DNA of 7,629 nt from DAOUMU01 sp034409055 (GTDB lineage Bacteria; Chloroflexota; Anaerolineae; 4572-78; J111). Position 1 is the stretch's first letter. Every line of letters begins with the position of its first letter. The translations under genes and the position numbers were made by a program. Location of the stretch: positions 1-7,629 of the forward strand of contig DAOUMU010000235.1 of NCBI GenBank assembly GCA_034409055.1, given 5' to 3'. Below are positions 1-4,370 of this stretch, piece after piece. The notes below the pieces were generated by a model that had not been told where the DNA came from, searched no databases, and was given only the letters and a program-made list of their open reading frames with translations.

Positions 1-46
1 GCCATAGCCAACAGGCTTTTTTTGATTTTTGGAAACGTATCGTCTC

Positions 47-122
47 AAAAAGTAGGGGCGAGGCAACTCGGAGAGCAGGTTGTTTGCTCCGAGACTCTCA
101 ATCCGAGTTGCCTCGCCCCTAC
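47..122 (-). terminator. Perfect 21-bp inverted repeat followed by U5, probable terminator of the leftward cox genes
   Basis: Arms 52-72 and 102-122 are perfectly complementary over 21 bp and rich in G+C. The 29-nt loop holds a further small GAGCA/TGCTC pairing. Read leftward, the stem is followed at once by five T residues (51-47), the layout of a Rho-independent terminator. It lies downstream of the two leftward cox genes. No matching T-run follows in the rightward direction. The same sequence could also be a dispersed palindromic repeat recruited as a terminator. A second palindromic element at 143-286 lies between it and the cox genes. Confidence 0.6.
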
Positions 123-142
123 CCAACCCTGAATTATTAAAA

Positions 143-286
143 AGGGCTCTTTGGGATTTTCCGTGGCGCTCGGCCCGGATTGACAAATCCGGGCCTACAT
201 CTTGTGGCAAAAAATGGCTATGCCACGATATGTCGGGGATCTGTCGATCCCCTCTGAGCGATTCCACGGAAATTCCTAAAGAACCT
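143..286. repeat. Compound palindromic element with a three-armed cloverleaf fold
   Basis: An outer imperfect stem pairs 143-166 with 264-286 (ending CCGTGG/CCACGG) and continues as CGCTC 167-171 with GAGCG 256-260. Inside are three hairpins. Arm 1 is a perfect 10-bp stem, 172-181 with 186-195, loop GACA. Arm 2 pairs GTGGCA 204-209 with TGCCAC 221-226. Arm 3 is a perfect 7-bp stem, 235-241 with 246-252, loop TGTC. The loops of arms 1 and 3 are complementary to each other. No protein-coding pattern is evident; the short open frame across it is a by-product of the palindromes. It is probably a non-autonomous dispersed repeat, but only one copy is visible here. Confidence 0.7.
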
Positions 287-317
287 TAAAAAGATACCCG
301 GAGATCGCCCAAAAAAA

Positions 318-605
318 TTAGAGCACCAAAATAAAAACGAAAACCAGGATCAGCAGCACCGGTACACTAAAAAAGATGGTGTAGATGTAGCTATCAAATT
401 TAAGATGCATGTAATACATGGCTACCAGGGTCGCTTTGGTTACAGACAACAAGACAAAAACGGTGTTTTTTACATACGTGGTGATGGGCACAGCCAACAG
501 CTCAATCCCCGTCATTGTGGCTGTGATCAGACCCAGGACAATAAAGACGATCAAGTAATTTGGCTGCTGGTGTGACTTTACTTCCATTTCACTGTGGGTA
601 TCCAT
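318..605 (-). CDS. ctaF: Cytochrome c oxidase subunit IV, prokaryotic type
   Basis: This 95-residue membrane protein fits the bacterial cytochrome oxidase subunit IV family (CtaF/CoxD/CyoD-like). These are small three-helix accessory subunits of haem-copper oxidases that help assemble or stabilise the complex in the cytoplasmic membrane. Three hydrophobic stretches are visible at about residues 17-38, 44-65 and 72-95. The family-typical segment KATLVAMYYMHLKFD lies between helices two and three, with the conserved MHL. The ATG at 605-603 is preceded by an AAGGAT-like ribosome-binding site about eight bases upstream. It is the second gene after subunit III, in the same orientation. The gap of about 174 bp is filled by a palindromic repeat. 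Genes for subunits I and II are not in the window. Confidence 0.9.
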   Translation of the reverse strand: MDTHSEMEVKSHQQPNYLIVFIVLGLITATMTGIELLAVPITTYVKNTVFVLLSVTKATLVAMYYMHLKFDSYIYTIFFSVPVLLILVFVFILVL

Positions 606-637
606 TGCTGATAATCCTTACTGATGATCTAAATAAG

Positions 638-780
638 GTAACTACCTACTATGTCATTCTGAACGAGCGCAGCGAGTGAAGAATCCCCAAGGTTTTGGTA
701 AAGTAGACCTCTTTTGGGCCAAAGTTTCGGGGATTCCTCGTCGCTGCGCTCCTCGGAATGACATGAGGATAGGCAGTTAC
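638..780. repeat. MITE-like palindromic repeat filling the gap between the two cox genes
   Basis: Terminal arms 638-648 and 770-780 are complementary (GTAACTACCTA against GTAACTGCCTA in reverse complement). Longer subterminal arms run 651-688 and 729-764, with the shared core TGTCATTC...GAATGACA and GAATCCCC/GGGGATTC. The interior is about 40 bp and has no coding potential. One end reaches the stop codon of the subunit III gene and the other stops about 30 bp before the subunit IV start, so the insertion broke neither frame. A diverged relative lies at 6846-7007. No transposase is present, so any mobility would depend on enzymes acting in trans. In the cox mRNA it would form a long hairpin between the two cistrons. 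Confidence 0.75.
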
Positions 781-1379
781 TAAATAAGATAAACCAGGCT
801 AAACAATAAGAGCCAGACAATATCGACAAAGTGCCAGTAGAGACCAAAAATTTCGACCCCCATGTTATCCTTGGCCGAAAAACCACCCATCACCCCAAAC
901 GCTTTAAACAAAAGAATAATTAACCAGACCAGCCCGCCCGCAACGTGAGCCCCGTGAAAACCGGTCAGGGTGAAGAAAGTAGCGCCAAACAGGGAGCCCA
1001 TACTCAGCCCCTCAACCACAATCAACTGGTAATACTCATACATCTGAATGCTGATAAAAGTACTACCAAATACCAGGGTGGCTAACAAAAAGAGACGCAA
1101 CTTGAGTTGATCATCTCTTTGAATAGCCTGCAGGGCCAGGACGACAGTAAAACTACTGGTCAGCAAAATAAAGGTGTTGAGCGCAGTGACGGGAATATTG
1201 AGTAGTTCCCGGCCGGTGGCTACGCCGTGGAAAGTGCCTAACGGGTCCTGCTTACTCAGCACCAAAAAATTGGTAATCAAGACGGCAAAGAAGGGTACGT
1301 CAGAGGCCAAAAAGGTCCACATACCAAATTTACGGTTGTCCAAGCCTAACGATGGCGGTGGATGTACTGTACTGCTCAC
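780..1379 (-). CDS. ctaE: Cytochrome c oxidase subunit III
   Basis: This 199-residue, five-helix protein is the short bacterial form of haem-copper oxidase subunit III (CoxC/CtaE). The subunit stabilises the catalytic core in the cytoplasmic membrane and helps proton uptake. Visible family motifs are RKFGMWTFLASDVPFF (residues 16-31), GFHGAHVAGG (140-149) and YWHFVDIVWLLLF (181-193). The Glu usual in the first helix (SEV) is Asp27 here. The start is taken as GTG at 1379-1377 because it keeps the HPPP...GLDNRKFG lead-in and has a GGAGGA site directly upstream, though the spacing is tight. The nearby ATG at 1381-1379 is out of frame and followed by a stop. It is first in a leftward unit with subunit IV and has its own promoter and a leader of about 200 nt. 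Confidence 0.95.
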   Translation of the reverse strand: MSSTVHPPPSLGLDNRKFGMWTFLASDVPFFAVLITNFLVLSKQDPLGTFHGVATGRELLNIPVTALNTFILLTSSFTVVLALQAIQRDDQLKLRLFLLATLVFGSTFISIQMYEYYQLIVVEGLSMGSLFGATFFTLTGFHGAHVAGGLVWLIILLFKAFGVMGGFSAKDNMGVEIFGLYWHFVDIVWLLLFSLVYLI

Positions 1380-1397
1380 ATTTCCTCCATAAATTTA

Positions 1398-1451
1398 TCT
1401 CTCTGTAGAGAGAGTATCCTTATGTCCGACCTCGCATGGGGATGCGGGGTC
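1398..1451 (-). promoter_or_regulatory. Two hairpins in the leader of the cox transcript
   Basis: In the inferred 5' leader of the leftward cox mRNA, 1428-1437 pairs with 1442-1451 as a 10-bp stem with one G-T pair and a GGGG tetraloop. Closer to the start codon, TCTCTCT 1398-1404 and AGAGAGA 1407-1413 form a short dyad. The second hairpin ends about ten bases upstream of the GGAGGA ribosome-binding site (1383-1388). They could modulate translation of subunit III or be repeat debris. Nothing in the sequence decides this. Confidence 0.4.
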
Positions 1452-1483
1452 TACAAAAAGAAACTTCCTCTGACATTGAATTA

Positions 1484-1539
1484 GTAGGGTAAGTGGCCAA
1501 CTTGCCCACCCTTGTTGACAAGTTAGCAACTTGCCCTAC
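1484..1539. repeat. Small imperfect palindrome with GTAGGG...CCCTAC ends
   Basis: Arms 1484-1504 and 1519-1539 are complementary at 18 of 21 positions, around a 14-nt loop. The ends GTAGGG/CCCTAC recall the GTAGGGG/CCCCTAC ends of the palindrome at 52-122, so the two may be related small dispersed repeats. It lies inside the presumed leader of the cox transcript. No T-run follows on either strand, so it is not an obvious terminator. Confidence 0.55.
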
Positions 1540-1579
1540 ATATTTTTTGGGGTAATAACAAACGAGGTCCCCCCAGAAC

Positions 1580-1616
1580 AAAGTGATATCTTAATCACTT
1601 TCAGACCGCTTGTCAA
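1580..1616 (-). promoter_or_regulatory. Cox promoter with a dyad operator centred on its -10 box
   Basis: Read leftward, TTGACA (1616-1611), a 17-bp spacer and TAAGAT (1593-1588) make a near-consensus housekeeping promoter. The start should fall near 1581, giving the subunit III gene a leader of about 200 nt. The -10 hexamer is exactly the six-base spacer of a perfect 8-bp inverted repeat, AAAGTGAT (1580-1587) and ATCACTTT (1594-1601). A dimeric regulator bound there would cover the -10 box, which predicts repression. The half-sites resemble CRP/FNR sites (GTGAT/ATCAC), but the spacer is two bases longer than in those families, so the regulator is not identified. Confidence 0.6.
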
Positions 1617-1646
1617 GTCGAATTTTAACCTAACGCTATTATCTTC

Positions 1647-1675
1647 TTGAAATCGTAACCGCTCAAGAGTACAAT
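1647..1675 (+). promoter_or_regulatory. Promoter of the type III polyketide synthase gene
   Basis: TTGAAA (1647-1652), a 17-bp spacer and TACAAT (1670-1675) closely match the housekeeping sigma factor consensus. Transcription should start near 1682, leaving a short leader of about 27 nt. An AAAGGA ribosome-binding site at 1695-1700 sits eight bases before the ATG at 1709. The promoter is back-to-back with the cox promoter, with 30 bp between the two -35 boxes, so the two units could influence each other. Confidence 0.65.
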
Positions 1676-1708
1676 CATGGTAAGCATCCACCCCAAAGGA
1701 ACGAACGA

Positions 1709-2755
1709 ATGACAAGTCCGGCCATTCTCAGTCTGGCTACGAATGTACCCCAACACCGGCACAACCAAATGGACATCCACGACCGCTGGCTGCAACCCTT
1801 CATCAACAGCCACCGGGCCCGGGCTATTTTCGCCGCCACCGAAATTGATACCCGCCACAGCGTCCTGCCCGAGTCGAGCTTTTTGGCCGACGAACCCAGC
1901 ACCAAAGCGCGCAACGACTTATATATGCAGGCCGCGCGTCCCCTGGCCACCGAGGCCATCAATCAGGCCCTGGCCAAGGCCGGGTTGACCGCCACCGATA
2001 TCGACCATTTCATTGTCATCTCTTGCACCGGCTTCGACAACCCCGGCCTGGATGTGATCCTGGCCAGTGATCTGGGGATGCGTTCCGACCTGCGTCGCAG
2101 TGCCCTGATTGGCATGGGCTGTCATGCCGGCCTGACCGGCATCGACCGGGCTATGCTAGAGTTGGCCGCCCGGCCGCAAAACCACGCCCTGGTCCTGGCC
2201 ATAGAGTTTGGTACGCTCCATTTTCAACACGGGAAAAAATTGGAAGATATGGTCGCCGGGGCCTTGTTTGGGGACGGCCTGGCCGCAGCCATCATTGGCC
2301 CAGACTCAGCCGCGAATGGCCAACCGCGCTTGCTGGATACAATGACCTACAGCGATTATGCCTACCAGGATTTAATGGCCTTTCGTCTCTCCGACAGGGG
2401 GTACCAGATTCATCTGGCCACCCGCGTACCCAAAGTGCTGCGGGCCATTGCCCCCGACCTGGTGGCCGATTTTCTGGGACGGTCCGGCCTCACAACCAGC
2501 GACATTCGTTTTTGGGGGATTCACCCCGGTGGGGCCAAAATTGTCGATTACGTGGGCCAGGCTTTAGCCCTTGAGTCCGAAGACCTGCGTTACGCTCGCC
2601 AGGTGTTGCGCCGGTATGGCAACATGTCTTCCGCCACCATCTTCTTTGTCCTGGACGAAATTATCCGCCAGGGTCAACCTCAACCCGGCGATTACGCCTT
2701 ACTCCTGGCCTTTGGGCCGGGGTTGACCATTGAGTTGTGTCTGGTCCAGTTTTAA
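1709..2755 (+). CDS. Type III polyketide synthase (chalcone/alkylpyrone synthase family)
   Basis: This 348-residue soluble enzyme belongs to the thiolase-fold type III polyketide synthases, which extend an acyl-CoA starter with malonyl-CoA and cyclise the chain to pyrones, resorcinols or related phenolics. The Cys-His-Asn triad is visible as Cys138 (GMGCHAG), His272 (WGIHPGG) and Asn305 (YGNMSSAT). The ALFGDG motif (185-190) keeps one gatekeeper Phe at 187, and AFGPG (334-338) is the active-site loop. The position of the second chalcone synthase gatekeeper Phe appears to be Ile234 (in QIHLATRVP), which suggests a different pocket. The length is slightly under the plant enzymes and normal for bacterial ones. 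No methyltransferase or oxidase gene follows, so the product cannot be named; a long-chain alkylpyrone or alkylresorcinol is a family-based guess. It is transcribed divergently from the cox genes. Confidence 0.93.
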   Translation: MTSPAILSLATNVPQHRHNQMDIHDRWLQPFINSHRARAIFAATEIDTRHSVLPESSFLADEPSTKARNDLYMQAARPLATEAINQALAKAGLTATDIDHFIVISCTGFDNPGLDVILASDLGMRSDLRRSALIGMGCHAGLTGIDRAMLELAARPQNHALVLAIEFGTLHFQHGKKLEDMVAGALFGDGLAAAIIGPDSAANGQPRLLDTMTYSDYAYQDLMAFRLSDRGYQIHLATRVPKVLRAIAPDLVADFLGRSGLTTSDIRFWGIHPGGAKIVDYVGQALALESEDLRYARQVLRRYGNMSSATIFFVLDEIIRQGQPQPGDYALLLAFGPGLTIELCLVQF

Positions 2756-2994
2756 TGTTCTGTATAACCCCGACAGGACGTGCCACCATCGAAGCTCTAC
2801 AATTAAACAGAGAAGGTTTGGTCAATTTACGTCGAGTTTTGTATGCAATGGGCGAACATCCCTCGAAGGAAAATGTGCAAGAAATGATACCATCCGCATC
2901 ATCAGCGCCCGAAGGGCGACAAGATTTGAAAGAAGATTCTATGAAGAAGGAAAATGAGAGGGGTGAGATCGTAGAAAAGCAGTTCCTCATTTGA
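2755..2994 (+). CDS. Doubtful 79-residue ORF with an EF-hand-like stretch
   Basis: An ATG at 2755-2757 overlaps the synthase stop codon as TAATG, an arrangement that allows coupled translation, but no Shine-Dalgarno sequence is seen. Residues from about 24 to 45 (LRRVLYAMGE, then SKENVQEMI) resemble the helix-linker-helix between two EF-hands of calmodulin or centrin type. The calcium-binding Asp-rich loops are missing on both sides. The distal half overlaps, in another frame, a clear BrnT toxin remnant (2886-2957), so both cannot be intact functional genes over that stretch. This is most likely a chance or debris ORF created where gene fragments meet. It is kept at low confidence because of its exact stop-start overlap. 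Confidence 0.2.
   Translation: MFCITPTGRATIEALQLNREGLVNLRRVLYAMGEHPSKENVQEMIPSASSAPEGRQDLKEDSMKKENERGEIVEKQFLI
2847..2957 (+). pseudogene. brnT: BrnT-type toxin remnant, C-terminal end only
   Basis: In the frame ending at the TGA at 2955-2957, the translation from 2886 reads DTIRIISARRATRFERR and then FYEEGK. This is the hallmark C-terminal end of BrnT, the RNase toxin of the BrnT/BrnA type II toxin-antitoxin family. Upstream in the same frame only GRTSLEGK (from 2850) recalls the preceding family segment. The hydrophobic strand that normally follows it is missing, and no N-terminal two thirds can be found. The fragment lacks most of the fold and should be inactive. It points to an earlier toxin-antitoxin locus lost by deletion between the synthase and the riboswitch. 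The C-terminal match is strong; the upstream boundary is approximate. Confidence 0.6.
2941..2994 (+). pseudogene. Possible truncated BrnA antitoxin start
   Basis: An ATG at 2941-2943 inside the end of the BrnT remnant opens a 17-codon frame beginning MKKENERGEIVEKQF and ending with TGA at 2992-2994. BrnA antitoxin genes commonly overlap or closely follow the end of brnT and often begin with a Lys-rich MKKE-like stretch, so this may be the stub of the partner antitoxin. It is too short to identify by itself. Its stop codon overlaps the -35 box of the next promoter, suggesting the deletion junction lies close by. Confidence 0.3.
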
Positions 2995-3019
2995 CACTTC
3001 GGCTTTACTATGATATTCT
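2991..3019 (+). promoter_or_regulatory. Promoter of the B12 riboswitch-ECF operon
   Basis: A perfect TTGACA (2991-2996), a 17-bp spacer and TATTCT (3014-3019), preceded by an extended -10 TG at 3011-3012, form a strong housekeeping-type promoter. Transcription would start near 3026, just upstream of the conserved riboswitch core that begins near 3050. This supports the ECF operon being an independent transcription unit, separate from the polyketide synthase. Confidence 0.7.
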
Positions 3020-3045
3020 CGCTGCCGTTATTAACAATATAGAGC

Positions 3046-3236
3046 CAGTGAAGGTGCGCTAACTGCCCGGATGCGTAGCGCATAAGAGGGGAAGACCGGT
3101 GACACCTGGACTACACCAAACCCAGGGCGGTCCAGGTGAAGTCCGGCGCTGTCCCGCAACGGTAATAGCTCAGGAGCAATTGTTAATTGTTAATTACTGA
3201 TTGCTAATTGAACGAAGCCCGACACCCCGCCTCACT
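3046..3236 (+). promoter_or_regulatory. Cobalamin (B12) riboswitch
   Basis: This is an adenosylcobalamin-class aptamer. Conserved blocks appear in the usual order: AAGGTGCGC (3051-3059), a stem GCGCT 3056-3060 with AGCGC 3077-3081, TAAGAGGGGAAGACCGGTGA (3083-3102), a 9-bp arm 3103-3111 with 3130-3138, then AAGTCCGGCGCTGTCCCG (3139-3156) leading into the B12 box ending CGCAACGGTAA (3155-3165). A diverged 3' block, AAGCCCGACACCCCGCC, lies at 3215-3231. Between the B12 box and that block is an AT-rich heptamer insertion (3177-3210). No stem plus T-run lies between the aptamer and the coding start, so control is more likely at translation than by termination. B12 binding should repress the transporter genes downstream. 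Confidence 0.9.
3177..3210 (-). repeat. Degenerate heptamer array inside the riboswitch
   Basis: Read on the minus strand, 3210-3177 divides into CAATTAG, CAATCAG, TAATTAA, CAATTAA and CAATTG: four heptamers and a partial fifth. The same unit in the opposite orientation forms the array at 6007-6034. It occupies a variable arm of the riboswitch between the B12 box and the 3' conserved block. Its two ends can pair imperfectly, so the aptamer may tolerate it as an extended helix. Confidence 0.7.
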
Positions 3237-3272
3237 GTTGCTCGTGTTCCACCTTCGCGGAAAGGGGACCGA

Positions 3273-4370
3273 GTGCGGAATTCATTCTATCGCTACAATC
3301 AAAAGGCCTGGGGGGTATGGCTGGTGGCGGCGATCATACCGGCCATCCTGACCCAAAACCCTTTTTACTTACTGATCATCATTCTGGCCGCTGGTATCAA
3401 TTACCTCAGCCTGGGCCGAGAGTCCTCCACCGGTCGGGGTTGGACCGCCTTTCTTTATCTGGGCTTGATCCTGACCGTCTTTGCCACCCTGTTCAACATG
3501 CTGTTTGTCAGAGCCGGGGCGACCCATCTCTTTACCCTGCCCGAACTGCGCTGGGAGACGAGCGACGAACTGGGACAAATGATGGTGCTTCAGATTGGGG
3601 GTAAGGTCAGCCTGGAGAGTCTGGTTTATGGCCTGAACACCGGCCTGGCCTTGACGGCTATTCTCTTGACCCTGACCACTTTTAACAGCTTGGTGGATCA
3701 CTACCAGCTTCTGCGCAGCACCCCCCGCTTTCTCTACCAATCGGCCATCGTCATGTCGATTGCCCTGACCTTCATTCCGCACATGTTTATCGCTCAACGC
3801 GAGATCCGGGAGGCACAGGCTCTACGGGGTCACCGCTTCCGGCACATTCGTGATCTGCTGCCCCTCTTCCTGGCCCTGTTGGCCGAGGGCCTGGAACGGA
3901 GCCTGACCCTGGCCGAGTCGATGGAGGCCCGGGGTTTCAGTCGCCAAGCAGGGGGACAGGCCGCTCAAGCGGGCTTGCTCATCAAAAGTCTCATTGCCCT
4001 GGCCCTGATCCTGCTGGCCGGGGGGGCTTTTGCCTGGAGCTATTTTTCCTATAAAGTGATAGCCGGGGGGATTATGGTCGGTGGTGGGGGGCTGCTGGTG
4101 GCTGCCCTCTGGCTGGTTGGCCACAACGTGCAGCGCAGCCGCTACCGGCGTGAAGTGTGGCGCCGGGAAGATACGCTGATGGTCATTACCTCCATGGCCA
4201 TCATTCTGTTGATTCTGACTCTGTGGTTCATCCAGCGCTCTGCCTTTATCTTTTACCCCTACCCCCGAATCGACTGGCCGCCATTCAACCCTCTGATCGG
4301 GGCCACCCTGCTGCTCATTGCGGCCCCGGCTTTGGTCAGCCGGCTGACCGGAGAGATTGTTTATGATTGA
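3273..4370 (+). CDS. ecfT: EcfT transmembrane component of an ECF transporter
   Basis: EcfT is the membrane scaffold that links the ATPases to the substrate-binding S protein in energy-coupling factor vitamin importers. This 365-residue version shows hydrophobic segments at roughly residues 13-45, 57-81, 114-138 and 155-172. The two cytoplasmic coupling motifs follow: ALRGH (183-187) and MEARGF (217-222), the Arg-Gly pairs that dock into the ATPases. The protein continues with three or four more hydrophobic segments, making it longer than the usual 230-270 residues. The start is GTG at 3273 with an AAAGGGGA-like site just upstream. The frame is open back to a TTG at 3201, but that stretch belongs to the riboswitch. 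It overlaps ecfA by eight bases and is under B12 riboswitch control. Confidence 0.9.
   Translation: MRNSFYRYNQKAWGVWLVAAIIPAILTQNPFYLLIIILAAGINYLSLGRESSTGRGWTAFLYLGLILTVFATLFNMLFVRAGATHLFTLPELRWETSDELGQMMVLQIGGKVSLESLVYGLNTGLALTAILLTLTTFNSLVDHYQLLRSTPRFLYQSAIVMSIALTFIPHMFIAQREIREAQALRGHRFRHIRDLLPLFLALLAEGLERSLTLAESMEARGFSRQAGGQAAQAGLLIKSLIALALILLAGGAFAWSYFSYKVIAGGIMVGGGGLLVAALWLVGHNVQRSRYRREVWRREDTLMVITSMAIILLILTLWFIQRSAFIFYPYPRIDWPPFNPLIGATLLLIAAPALVSRLTGEIVYD

Noticed and set aside
1..48. Possible leftward gene start at the left edge (TTG near 48, reading LRRYVSKNQKKP)
   Set aside because: Only about 16 codons are visible, with no clear ribosome-binding site, and the candidate lies directly on the T-run of a likely terminator. 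It cannot be supported.
143..286. Cloverleaf fold as a tRNA or tRNA-like gene
   Set aside because: The outer stem is far too long, and there is no T-loop consensus, no anticodon arm of normal size and no acceptor end. It fits a compound palindromic repeat instead.
80..289. 69-residue rightward open frame across the first 300 bp
   Set aside because: It is formed almost wholly from the two palindromic elements, has no ribosome-binding site and no recognisable protein pattern.
1580..1601. Canonical CRP or FNR site
   Set aside because: The half-sites are similar, but the distance between GTGAT and ATCAC is six bases instead of four. It is therefore described only as a dyad operator of unknown regulator.
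3201..3272. TTG at 3201 as the ecfT start
   Set aside because: This stretch contains the heptamer array and the 3' conserved block of the riboswitch. The GTG at 3273 has a good ribosome-binding site and begins the EcfT-like sequence.
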